From: Synechococcus sp. MVIR-18-1
GTDB taxonomy: Bacteria; Cyanobacteriota; Cyanobacteriia; PCC-6307; Cyanobiaceae
Reading direction: 5' to 3'
Assembly: GCF_014279835.1 (NCBI RefSeq)
Contig: NZ_CP047942.1
Coordinates: 1,240,001-1,304,000 of the forward strand
Length of the DNA stretch: 64,000 bases
Shown here: positions 44,519 through 52,346 of the stretch, piece by piece
Layout of the letters: every line of letters starts with the position of its first letter
How positions within the stretch are numbered: position 1 is the stretch's first letter
Notes under the pieces: generated by a model
Told to the model about the DNA's origin: nothing
Seen by the model: the letters and a program-made list of their open reading frames with translations, nothing else
Database searches by the model: none
Made by a program: the position numbers and the translations under genes

Positions 44519-45475
44519 TTAGCTTCCGAAGGACTGGATAAGGGAGGCCACGTTCTTGTCCATGACCTTGAAGTAAGTATCGGGCTGTTTAGAAGCTTGT
44601 TCTGAACCTGTTTCCAGCGGATCAAACGTCACGACCTTGACACCAAGATCTAAAGCCAACGCATTAAAAGAACGGTCACCTTCCTGGGGTTCACTCAAAA
44701 GGGCCTTGAGTTGTGACTGCTGTACCTTTTTGGACACGCGTTGGAGATCCTCTGGTGTGGGGTTCATCTCGGGAACATCAACGACAAAATCCGCTTTGAG
44801 ACCATAACGCTCTGCGAAATAGGGAGCAAAGTCATGGAAAGCGATGAACGTCTGACCCCGGAAAGGCTTGAGCTGGGTTGCAATTGTTGTATTCAAGCCC
44901 TTCAGCTGAGAAGCGTATGCAGCCGCCCTTTTTGTGTACCCATCGGCGCAATCTGGATCAGCTTTCACAAGGCCATCACGGATATTTTCGACCTGTTGAA
45001 CCGCACGGAGTGGGTCCAGCCAAATGTGAGGGTTGACCTCGCCATACTCCTGGTCCCCCTGCTTAGCTTCATCCTGATCGTCGTCTGACCTGATCACAGC
45101 CACGCCACGACTTGTATCGACAACTTGAAGCGAGTTATTGTTTGCTGAGGTAATTAATTTGTCTAGAAAGTATTCCATCCCTAGTCCATTTTTTACCAAG
45201 ACCGAGGCATTACTTAGAGCTGAGATGTCGGCAGGCGTAGCCTGGAAATCATGGGGGCCAAGATTTGGTGGAATCAATGACGTGACAGTGGCGCATTCAC
45301 CGGCGACCGCTTCCGTGAACAGAGTGATAGGTAAAAACGTTGTAACAACGTTGAGTTTTGATTGATCACTATTACGATTCGTTTTTTGCGATGTGCCACA
45401 GGAAACGAGAAACGCCATAAGCAGCAACGCACCAGAAACAGAGAAGAATGATTTAGAACGCAAGAGAGAAAACAT
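44519..45475 (-). CDS. znuA: Zinc ABC transporter substrate-binding lipoprotein, ZnuA type
   Basis: A 318-residue cluster A-I binding protein. The lipobox is in LLLMAFLVSCGTSQ, so it is lipid-anchored. Metal ligands: the histidine of LGPHDFQATP, that of EVNPHIWLDP, that of FIAFHDFAPYFAERYGL, and a C-terminal acidic residue in VKVVTFDPLETG. A short acidic loop (DDDQDEAKQGDQEYGEVNPH) lies where ZnuA proteins carry a His/Asp-rich flexible loop, here with little histidine. It follows the porin by 36 bases and precedes znuC by two, in one operon. Confidence 0.9.
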   Translation of the reverse strand: MFSLLRSKSFFSVSGALLLMAFLVSCGTSQKTNRNSDQSKLNVVTTFLPITLFTEAVAGECATVTSLIPPNLGPHDFQATPADISALSNASVLVKNGLGMEYFLDKLITSANNNSLQVVDTSRGVAVIRSDDDQDEAKQGDQEYGEVNPHIWLDPLRAVQQVENIRDGLVKADPDCADGYTKRAAAYASQLKGLNTTIATQLKPFRGQTFIAFHDFAPYFAERYGLKADFVVDVPEMNPTPEDLQRVSKKVQQSQLKALLSEPQEGDRSFNALALDLGVKVVTFDPLETGSEQASKQPDTYFKVMDKNVASLIQSFGS

Positions 45476-45511
45476 GGGAATGAAGAAAATTAAGTTTGAA
45501 TTTGAAGTAAT

Positions 45512-47104
45512 TTAAAAGTTGAAAGTTGTTTTTACCAATCCACCTAGTTGACTAAACGTATTATCGTTATCATCAAGATCAGTATTTTGACCCTCCGGAC
45601 GGCTCAAATAGAATAATGCGGGTGTAACACTAATGTTGTCAGTGACCTGGAACTGGTACCACCATTCCCATACATAATTACCATCAGCTGGAGTTAAATC
45701 ACCTTTCAGACTAGTTGCAAAAATAGGTTGGCCTACAGCCATACCTGCATTGTTGCCTTTCAGGAAGACGTCTGCCCATTCCAGACCAAGATTCCATGAC
45801 TGACTGGCCGTGACATCTCCAGCATTCTTAGCGTAAACAGAGTTATAGCCATAACCTGCTGAGACAGATGGTATCCAACCACTGTCTTGTGGTTGCCAGG
45901 AGCCGCCAATACCCCAAGCATTCATAAAGCTGTTACCACCTGAAAAGTAGTTTTCTGCAGCAAATGGAGTGCCAAAACTACCGGCTAATTCAGATGGACT
46001 TTGAACACCTGACCAAATTGCAGCGATGTTCCAGCTTTCTGATTCATAAGCAATTTGTATAGTTCCTGAAGCTTCTGAAAACTCAGTTCCTATACCACCA
46101 GCATTGGGGTCTGAACTTGAACCCTGAGCAGCAACATAGTTGGCAGAGACGCTGAAACCGTTGTCAGCTGACCAACTAACACCAGCTCCTGTTCCCAGGT
46201 TTTTGTTGTAAGCAGCTGGAGCACCATTTAATGTTGTTATATCCAAGATTGCATCGATTGGATACGCACTAGGCCATACGGCAAGCATATCTTCCTGACC
46301 AACACGAGCACCGAGAGTGAAGGTGAGTGAGTCGGCAACAGAAAATTGATAAAAAAGCTTGTCAATTCCTAAATTACTTCCACCATTTTCTTGAAATGCT
46401 GTTTCTAAAGTTGACAATGCATTAGGACTGCCTCCAAAAGCAAAATTACCATCGAAGTTACCTGTTCTTAAGACAGTAAGCAATAAATCCTTTCCCGTGA
46501 AACTAGTTTCAAGACTTAATTGAAGGTCGTAATTGAACGTAGTAGCGCCAAAATCTCTATTGGCTGCATCTGCTTTTGATTTGGTTCCAGAAAAGTTATT
46601 GGCACCAACAACAAACGTTGCCAATCCTGAAAGCTTGGTGGTGGTGGAGAACTGAGTGGCTTCCAGTTCGCCAACGCGGGCTTCAAGCCCGTCAACACGG
46701 CCCTTGAGGATGGCAAGTTCTTTTTCGAACTCTTTCATCAGGCGCTTCAGCTCGTCGGTCACTTCGGTGACGCGGTCGAGACAGGCGTTCAACAAAGCAG
46801 CCGCTTCAAAGCGGGTCATCGCCCTGTTACCGCGGTAGGTGCCGTTGGGATAACCAGCAACACAGCCGTAGCGCTCGATCAGGTTGCTAAGAGCCTGATA
46901 AGCCCAATCGGTTGGGTAAACGTCTGAAAACTGAGTGATGCTGGTGACTTGCTCGCGGCTGCTGGCAACAGAGTGCACCGTGTTTTCGGGCATATCATTG
47001 ATACTGAGATCAATAACACTGGATGCTTTGCTCTTCGGATTAGCTGTCGAAAAAACAATACTCAAAGTTGCAGGCACAATGAATATTTTCCGAATTAAAT
47101 TCAT
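45512..47104 (-). CDS. Outer-membrane porin with SLH domain (SomA/OprB type)
   Basis: About 530 residues from the ATG at 47104 (MNLIRKIFIVPATLSIVFST signal peptide). An SLH domain follows (FSDVYPTDWAYQALSNLIER, YGCVAGYPNGTYRGNRAMTR), which binds the peptidoglycan-linked polymer, then a coiled coil (EFEKELAILKGRVDGLEARV) and an OprB-type beta barrel ending in phenylalanine (VKTTFNF). Cyanobacterial genomes have many such porins. This one lies between hupE and znuA on one strand with 84- and 36-base gaps, so it is a candidate metal-permeable porin. A strong AAGGAGG at 47132-47138 is too far (27 bases) from the ATG to serve it directly. Confidence 0.9.
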   Translation of the reverse strand: MNLIRKIFIVPATLSIVFSTANPKSKASSVIDLSINDMPENTVHSVASSREQVTSITQFSDVYPTDWAYQALSNLIERYGCVAGYPNGTYRGNRAMTRFEAAALLNACLDRVTEVTDELKRLMKEFEKELAILKGRVDGLEARVGELEATQFSTTTKLSGLATFVVGANNFSGTKSKADAANRDFGATTFNYDLQLSLETSFTGKDLLLTVLRTGNFDGNFAFGGSPNALSTLETAFQENGGSNLGIDKLFYQFSVADSLTFTLGARVGQEDMLAVWPSAYPIDAILDITTLNGAPAAYNKNLGTGAGVSWSADNGFSVSANYVAAQGSSSDPNAGGIGTEFSEASGTIQIAYESESWNIAAIWSGVQSPSELAGSFGTPFAAENYFSGGNSFMNAWGIGGSWQPQDSGWIPSVSAGYGYNSVYAKNAGDVTASQSWNLGLEWADVFLKGNNAGMAVGQPIFATSLKGDLTPADGNYVWEWWYQFQVTDNISVTPALFYLSRPEGQNTDLDDNDNTFSQLGGLVKTTFNF

Positions 47105-47188
47105 GGCTATTTTAATGTTTGTACAATAAGTCCTCCTTTCCATCAAGAAGGAAGAGGTCGTGAATGTTTTTCTCTATTGATCTGCGTA

Positions 47189-47821
47189 TTAGTCGATCAG
47201 TGCGACCCAGGCAAAGGCAATTCCGATACCCATCCAGATCCCAGCACCGAGACGACGCCCTTGCTCTCCAAGGTGAGTGATCACGGTTTGCGATAAAGAG
47301 CAGACAAGGGCTAATAAAACACCTTGTCCTATTAGCAAACCTAAGAAGTAGGTGATGAGAGGAGTGGGCTCCGCTCCGACAATGGTGCTGCCAAGCAAAA
47401 AGCCATGCAGACCAAAGAGCGGCAGAAGCCAGGCAGCTGGAGCGATTGAAAGCGCGATCAGGCCCTCAACCACAAGGCTTAACGACACGAGGGCTTCAGC
47501 CCAGGGCGCAACTACATCAGGTAAGGGGATGAACTGAGAAATCAGGCTTCCGCCTAAGCCGATGGCCAGCATTGGAATAATCCAGGCGCTCGGACGCTTA
47601 AGACCAATGAATGCGATGGCCAGCAAAAAGAGCAAATGGTCTGGCCCAAGAAGTGGGTGGCCAATGCCACTCACAAGACCCGACCATCCGGTGAGCTGGG
47701 TGCTGTCACCCATGCCAAACGGGTGGTGAGCAAAAGCTGGACTTCCCAGCAAAAGGAGAGGAATAATTCCTAGGGCAGCCGTTTTGATCGGCCCCAAGAA
47801 GGCCTGTTTCGAAAGAGTCAA
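47189..47821 (-). CDS. hupE: HupE/UreJ family metal (probably cobalt or nickel) transporter
   Basis: A 210-residue membrane protein from a TTG at 47821, with GAGGA six bases upstream. The start was chosen because it begins a clean signal peptide (IKTAALGIIPLLLLGSPAFA) whose cleavage exposes HHPFG, the metal-binding N-terminus of the family. GIGHPLLGPDHLLFLLAIAF is the HupE signature and LFGLHGFLLG the second motif; about six helices. The frame is open to 47914, but that part is occupied by the riboswitch. A cobalamin riboswitch in its leader points to cobalt; the Zur-like box and znuABC downstream point to zinc, so the substrate is open. Confidence 0.85.
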   Translation of the reverse strand: MTLSKQAFLGPIKTAALGIIPLLLLGSPAFAHHPFGMGDSTQLTGWSGLVSGIGHPLLGPDHLLFLLAIAFIGLKRPSAWIIPMLAIGLGGSLISQFIPLPDVVAPWAEALVSLSLVVEGLIALSIAPAAWLLPLFGLHGFLLGSTIVGAEPTPLITYFLGLLIGQGVLLALVCSLSQTVITHLGEQGRRLGAGIWMGIGIAFAWVALID

Positions 47822-47848
47822 TTGTCGATCCTCGTCGGTTGTAGATCT

Positions 47849-47975
47849 GGCGGGCGTTCTGACTGACGGCTCCCGAAGAGACGCTTCACAGCTGCGGGAC
47901 AGCGACGGAATCACACCGTTCTTTCCCCGTTTCCTTCTCAGGCTGACCCCTGAGAAACCAGTAGAAGAACTTTAG
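47849..47975 (-). promoter_or_regulatory. Cobalamin riboswitch, compact type, in the hupE leader
   Basis: Read on the reverse strand, the leader contains the conserved cobalamin-aptamer core in order: ACGGGGAAAGAACGGTGTGA (about 47930-47911), ATTCCGTC, GCTGTCCCGCAGCTGTGA (47903-47886) and GTCAGAACGCCCGCC (to 47849). A stem TCTCAGG...CCTGAGA (47955-47936) precedes the core. The peripheral GCCACTG domain of the large class I aptamers is missing between the core and the 3' strand, so this resembles the short class II / AdoCbl-variant form common in marine bacteria. The aptamer ends 27 bases before the TTG start, close enough to control translation by hiding GAGGA. Confidence 0.85.
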
Positions 47976-47989
47976 CTCAGTTCTTACAA

Positions 47990-48008
47990 AATGAGAATCA
48001 TTTTCATG
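47990..48008 (-). promoter_or_regulatory. Zur/Fur-like operator upstream of the hupE riboswitch
   Basis: The 19-bp sequence AATGAGAATCATTTTCATG is an imperfect palindrome (7 of 9 pairs about a central C) matching the Fur-family pattern with the core GAAT-N-ATTNNCAT. It lies about 15 bases before the start of the riboswitch, where a promoter is expected. Zur is preferred over Fur because znuABC is downstream and a similar site occurs at 60070 before a COG0523 gene. Confidence 0.65.
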
Positions 48009-48570
48009 TTCTCGTTCCTCGGCATTTCGTCCCAGTCAGGCACTACGGATGCAGCCGATTGATATTGAGAGACAACATCCACCCAGAGCATTAGCGATGG
48101 ACTAAGGAGGAAGACCTTGCCATGATTCGCTGCCGTTGCCGGATCGAACATCATGCCTCATAGCATCCACGACCCCCTGTTCAATCCATTGATTGCACTT
48201 GAAACGCTGCGGCCCTGATGCTCGGAGTACAAAGAGCAATCACGTTGAATGAAATTCCATCAAAAGGCAACATCTAAATCAACCGACCACAGCTCTTGCA
48301 AACGCATTAACCATGTTAATTGTGCAAACTAGTTGATTAGGATTGAGTCAACATAGACCTCTTTCAACATTATATATACAACAAACCTTTAATCAAACCA
48401 TGAACTATGCCTGGCTTATTCATTTCTCGAAACGAAAGCAGCTCTAGTTGAATGAATAAACACAATCTTTTTGAAGGATCATGAAGACGAAACCAATGAC
48501 AAGAGGTAACCTCTAATCAGTTTCAACACTGAACCTCTAAACACTTCATGCAACATCATGAAAAAGACAT
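48009..48570. other. Intergenic stretch upstream of the metal operon
   Basis: About 560 bases with no recognisable gene. The one item of note is a strong AAGGAGG at 48104-48110 followed by a 13-codon frame at 48122-48163 reading MIRCRCRIEHHAS on the plus strand, which may be chance. The rest, AT-rich from 48300 on, shows no hairpin with a T run, no tRNA and no long repeat. The promoter of the 75-residue gene at 48571 is presumably at its right end. Confidence 0.35.
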
Positions 48571-48798
48571 ATGAACATTGACGAGTTCCAGCGAGATCTG
48601 TCCAAGCGGATTGGAAAGCGAGTCACCAAAATCTTGACAAGTGATGGCAAGGCCGTACAGGATTTAACCGATCTCTTTCAACCATCACCAGCCGGTTTTG
48701 CAGGACAACTCATTGATGTTGATGGATCTCGGCACTCCTGGGTGTTGTGGCAAGAGGCAGGTGAAATGTGGAACTTTCAATCAACATTCATCTCATAA
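48571..48798 (+). CDS. Small hypothetical protein
   Basis: A 75-residue soluble protein, MNIDEFQRDLSKRIGKRVTK, then ILTSDGKAVQDLTDLFQPSP and SRHSWVLWQEAGEMWNFQST. The regular alternation and good ATG make it a likely gene, perhaps a small beta-barrel domain. No family recognised. It is followed after 57 bases by the broken VanX-type gene on the same strand. Confidence 0.5.
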   Translation: MNIDEFQRDLSKRIGKRVTKILTSDGKAVQDLTDLFQPSPAGFAGQLIDVDGSRHSWVLWQEAGEMWNFQSTFIS

Positions 48799-48855
48799 TC
48801 ATTGATATCAGTATTTGGTTTAATGACCTAAAGCAAAAGGAAAAGCCTTAAAGAT

Positions 48856-49484
48856 GTGCTGATCCTGCTCAAAGTGGCGGCTGGATTTTGTCTTTGCATC
48901 CCACTCAGCGCATTGCCTAGTGGTGCTGAGACCCCATTAACGTGCAGCGGCCTTGACCTTGTGTCATTAAATAGGGTTTCACCAAGACCTCTGTTTGAAA
49001 TTCGCTATGCCAGTTCTAATAATTTTCTAGGACAAACCCTTTATCCCAAGGTTGACCACAACTACGTTGTCCCGTGGCCTTGGCACTACAAAACGTCCAA
49101 CAAGATCTTGCCAAGGAAGGACTTAGATTAAAAATTTGGGATGCTCATCGTCCACTTGCTGTTCAGCAGCTGATGTGGGATGCAATCCAAGACCTTCGCT
49201 ACGTTTCAGATCCCTCAGTCAATGCTGGACGTCATACCCGAGGCGCTTCAGTGGATGTAACACTCATCAATCAGCAGGGGAGTCCGTTGCGAATGCCAAC
49301 GGATTACGACGATTTTTCGAAGTCCGCCCATGTGGATGCTGATGGCGTTCTCGCTGACCGCGCCGCCAATGCTCAAAAACTACGAACGGCAATGGAGCGC
49401 AGAGGATTTCGTTTCTTTGCCACGGAATGGTGGCATGTCGACTGGCACAACTGGAAATTCCTGCCGGTCATCGCACCCTCATGA
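48856..49484 (+). pseudogene. D-alanyl-D-alanine dipeptidase (VanX/DdpX, M15D), frameshifted
   Basis: Two overlapping frames together make one VanX-type enzyme. The first (48856-49131, GTG start) has a signal peptide (ILLKVAAGFCLCIPLSALPS) and the start of the domain, FEIRYASSNNFLGQTLYPKV. The second frame, open between 49056 and 49484, continues with QLRCPVALALQNVQQDLAKE, IWDAHRPLAVQQLMWDAI, the zinc site GRHTRGASVDVTL (H and D) and EWWHVDW (E and H). The join needs a one-base shift between 49053 and about 49062. All catalytic residues survive in the second part, so the break is recent or a sequencing error. Without the shift the product would stop after about 91 residues. Confidence 0.8.
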
Positions 49485-49499
49485 TTCCGAATCAAACTG

Positions 49500-50186
49500 T
49501 TGTCTGATTCAGAGGGCTCTTTGGCCACCTTTCTTGTTACAGGCGCAAACAGGGGCATCGGTCTTGAATTCTGCCGTCAACTACAGGCTCGTCATGACCA
49601 GGTAATTGCTGTATGTCGCCAAGCGTCTCCAGAGCTTGAGGCCATCGGTGTGGAGATTCAGTCCGGCATCGAACTGAGCAGTGAAGCCTCTATCTCCGCG
49701 TTAGTTCAGAACTTACAGAGTCGGTCGTTGGATGGCGTCATCCTTAATGCTGGTATTTTGCAATCCATGGATCTCGAGACCCTTGATAGCGAAGGGATCA
49801 AACGTCAATTTGAAGTGAATGCCCTAGCCCCGTTGTTGTTGGCGCAATCGCTAGTGGAACTGATGCCCCGAGGCGCAAAGCTGGCCCTGATCACAAGTCG
49901 AATGGGTTCGATTGACGACAACACATCGGGTGGCTCTTATGGGTACCGGATGTCCAAAGTGGCGCTGAATATGGCTGGTCGATCACTATCGATCGACCTG
50001 AAACCACGCGGAATTGCGATAGCCATCCTCCACCCAGGGCTTGTCAGCACGCGCATGATCAACTTCAATCCAAAAGGAATCAGCCCAGAAAAAGCGGTGA
50101 TAGGGCTCCTGGCACGAATTGATGAGCTAGAACTCGAGGCCAGCGGGACCTTTTGGCATTCCAGCGGACAACAGCTTCCCTGGTGA
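49500..50186 (+). CDS. Short-chain dehydrogenase/reductase
   Basis: A 228-residue SDR from a TTG at 49500. The cofactor motif is LVTGANRGIGLEFCRQL, NAG is in GVILNAGILQSM, the catalytic serine is in ALITSRMGSIDD and YxxxK is YGYRMSK. The family is the C-factor-like or sniffer group, NADP-dependent, with substrates unknown. It follows the VanX-type gene by 15 bases and may share its transcript. It converges on the epimerase-like gene over a 310-base gap. Confidence 0.88.
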   Translation: MSDSEGSLATFLVTGANRGIGLEFCRQLQARHDQVIAVCRQASPELEAIGVEIQSGIELSSEASISALVQNLQSRSLDGVILNAGILQSMDLETLDSEGIKRQFEVNALAPLLLAQSLVELMPRGAKLALITSRMGSIDDNTSGGSYGYRMSKVALNMAGRSLSIDLKPRGIAIAILHPGLVSTRMINFNPKGISPEKAVIGLLARIDELELEASGTFWHSSGQQLPW

Positions 50187-50496
50187 ATTGATACTTCAAA
50201 ATGATGAAGCAATTTTCCACCGTTGATTTCAATAGCCGAAGATTGAAATCCTTAATTTTATCAATGAAATAATTATGTTGAACTCTTCAATGCTATGAGG
50301 AGATCCTTTTTGCTGTTTCAAAGACGATTAGAAATTATCTTAAAAATACTCCTACATGTTTAGACTGAGATCCTCAAAAGCGATACTTTTTAATGAAAAA
50401 ATAAGAAAGCAATCAGGACTTATATACATGTAGAGCTAGTTAAACGATGGTTGAACCTAGCTCTACAACTTAGATGATTAACTACCAATCAATTGC
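50187..50496. other. AT-rich convergent intergenic stretch
   Basis: 310 bases between two converging genes. No frame longer than about 22 codons has a good start. It contains the inverted repeat at 50429-50467, listed separately. Confidence 0.4.
50429..50467. repeat. Perfect 11-bp inverted repeat, possible bidirectional terminator
   Basis: TGTAGAGCTAG at 50429-50439 and CTAGCTCTACA at 50457-50467 are exact reverse complements with a 17-base loop, and the pairing may extend a few bases into the loop (GTT...AAC). It lies 30 bases beyond the stop of the reverse gene at 50497, as a terminator would, though neither side carries a clear T run. Confidence 0.5.
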
Positions 50497-51345
50497 CTAA
50501 ACAGGGGTAGGAAGGAGCATGGAGGGAGAACTCAAGCGGAACCCCTCTGATTTTATTTTTTCATTACTTACTTTGGCATTCATCGCCCGAGCTCCTGGGC
50601 TATTTTCATTGGCCCAAATCACAGGAGGCAATCCATCAATATCACAAATTTCATTTGACAATTCGCGCCTACTGAGCTGCATATCGTCAACAAGGTTGTA
50701 AGTTCCCACAAGCTGGTTGTTAAAAGCGAAACTCACACCGTTGGTGATATCGACAATGCCACTCCAAGCAGGAACGTCATTCCCATTTTTTGGGATCTGT
50801 TCACCAGCTGCCTGTTTGATCATCGAAACCATATCCCTACCGGGGCCATAAATACCTCCTAAACGCATCACGCAGATTTTTGTATCAGGCCGATCAATGG
50901 TGAGCAATACATTTTCTGCTTCCACCAACATCGCATTAACAGGGTTTACAGAGTCAACAGATGAATTTTCAGTTACCATCTCGCCGCGATGATCTCCATA
51001 CACACCAGCAGAGCTGATGTAGGTCACGTGGAGAGGCTGGATGGACTGACGACAACGCAAAGCGCGGGCAAGGTTTCGAATCCCGCTAGAAAAAACCGAT
51101 TGATATCCATCACCGTTTTGCGTAGGGGCCACGCTGATCAGCAGACCCTGCTGGTCTTCAAGGAATGAAAAATCGCAGTTTGGGTCAGCGAGATCAAGGC
51201 TGATCGGTTCATTGACAACGTTGCGCAACTCAGCGAACCGTTGAGAGGTGCGGGTTGTACCAATGACGTAATGGCCTTGGCTCTTCATGTTTGCCGCCAC
51301 GAAGCTACCGACGTAGCCACAACCAATAACGGAGTAGGAAGACAT
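50497..51345 (-). CDS. NAD-dependent epimerase/dehydratase-like protein (SDR fold, YeeZ-like)
   Basis: A 282-residue extended-SDR-type protein. The N-terminal dinucleotide motif is YSVIGCGYVGSFVAANMKSQ, of the GxGxxG type, followed by GTTRTSQRFAELR and YISSAGVYGDHRGEMVTENS, then CVMRLGGIYGPGRD. The active-site YxxxK is not evident after ISSAGVYGD, so it may act as a sugar or carotenoid-like substrate binder without classical epimerase chemistry, as in YeeZ/ActC-like proteins. It is divergent from the polyketide operon by 250 to 330 bases. Confidence 0.78.
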   Translation of the reverse strand: MSSYSVIGCGYVGSFVAANMKSQGHYVIGTTRTSQRFAELRNVVNEPISLDLADPNCDFSFLEDQQGLLISVAPTQNGDGYQSVFSSGIRNLARALRCRQSIQPLHVTYISSAGVYGDHRGEMVTENSSVDSVNPVNAMLVEAENVLLTIDRPDTKICVMRLGGIYGPGRDMVSMIKQAAGEQIPKNGNDVPAWSGIVDITNGVSFAFNNQLVGTYNLVDDMQLSRRELSNEICDIDGLPPVIWANENSPGARAMNAKVSNEKIKSEGFRLSSPSMLLPTPV

Positions 51346-51598
51346 CTGGCAACAATTGAGTCAACCCATTTTTACAAGTCTTTACCCGTCAAGCGTGAGT
51401 CGATCGATACCGTATCGATGACGAGTGAGGCATGTACAGGTGCTTCAGCAAGAATCGATCCGCGCAGGGGTGATTCCCATAACCTCAGGCAAAGCGCTTC
51501 CACCGGAGGATTCTTAGCGGTCTTAGGACACCAACGCCTCAATCCCGAGAAGCCAAAAGCCCAACTGAGAAGCGTCTCCAGACCATATTTTTCTTAGC

Positions 51599-52345
51599 TT
51601 GTCCAAACAAAGAAATGGGCGACCGATGATCTGGGGTGCAGCTCTCAATAACCGAGATCGTCAACCGGAAGTAATGGATCAACCTGGCCTCGATCCAAAG
51701 GAGCATGCAAAAGCACTGATGGGCTTGCGACGCATCAATGCAATCAGCCGTTGTTCTGCTGGTCTATTTCGTGCCATCGAGGCCCTTGCGATCACGCAAC
51801 CAGAACAACCACTTCGCGTTTTGGAGCTCGCCTGTGGAGGAGGTGATACAGCCATCGACCTTGCCCTGATGGCTCAACAAAAGGGGTTGGCAATCGAAAT
51901 TCATGCCTGTGATCTAAACCCTGAGGCCGTTGAGATTTCACGCTCGAATGCGGAGAGGAGAAAAGCAGAAATCACTGTGTTTACTGCCGATGCTTTAACA
52001 AAACCCATAGAACACAGCACCTTTGATGTGGTGTATTGCACGCTATTTGCGCATCACTTGGATGAGGTTGACGTGGTTCGTCTTTTAGAAGTGATGGCAT
52101 TGCGATCTCGGAAACTCGTGCTCGTGGATGATTTAATTCGTAGCCGGATTGGCTTTGCACTGGCCTGGATGGGAACCCGTCTCTTAAGCCGTTCCTGGGT
52201 GGTTCATACCGATGGTCCTCTCTCAGTACGCGGCGCCTTTCAACCCGATGAAATGATGAGCATCGCCAAGCAAGCAGGCATGAAAAATGCTCAGATCAAA
52301 TGCTCATGGCCAGAGCGATACCTGTTGACTTGGGCCCATTCCTGA
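51599..52345 (+). CDS. SAM-dependent methyltransferase of the type III PKS operon
   Basis: About 248 residues from a TTG at 51599; an ATG at 51674 (MDQPGLDPKEHAKALMGLRR) is the better-conserved-looking start and would give 223 residues. The SAM motif is LRVLELACGGGDTAIDLALM, followed by EIHACDLNPEAVEISRSNAE and FDVVYCTLFAHHLDEVDVVR. It is one base before the FAD oxidoreductase gene. In similar bacterial clusters this enzyme methylates the resorcinol or pyrone product of the polyketide synthase; here that is inference from context. Confidence 0.85.
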   Translation: MSKQRNGRPMIWGAALNNRDRQPEVMDQPGLDPKEHAKALMGLRRINAISRCSAGLFRAIEALAITQPEQPLRVLELACGGGDTAIDLALMAQQKGLAIEIHACDLNPEAVEISRSNAERRKAEITVFTADALTKPIEHSTFDVVYCTLFAHHLDEVDVVRLLEVMALRSRKLVLVDDLIRSRIGFALAWMGTRLLSRSWVVHTDGPLSVRGAFQPDEMMSIAKQAGMKNAQIKCSWPERYLLTWAHS

Positions 52346-52346
52346 G

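Noticed and set aside
47822-47914. N-terminal extension of hupE
   Set aside because: That sequence is the cobalamin riboswitch, and a clean signal peptide begins at the TTG at 47821.
51061-51100. GGTTTCGAATCCC, like a tRNA T-loop
   Set aside because: Inside the epimerase-like gene in frame, with no matching acceptor or anticodon arm upstream.
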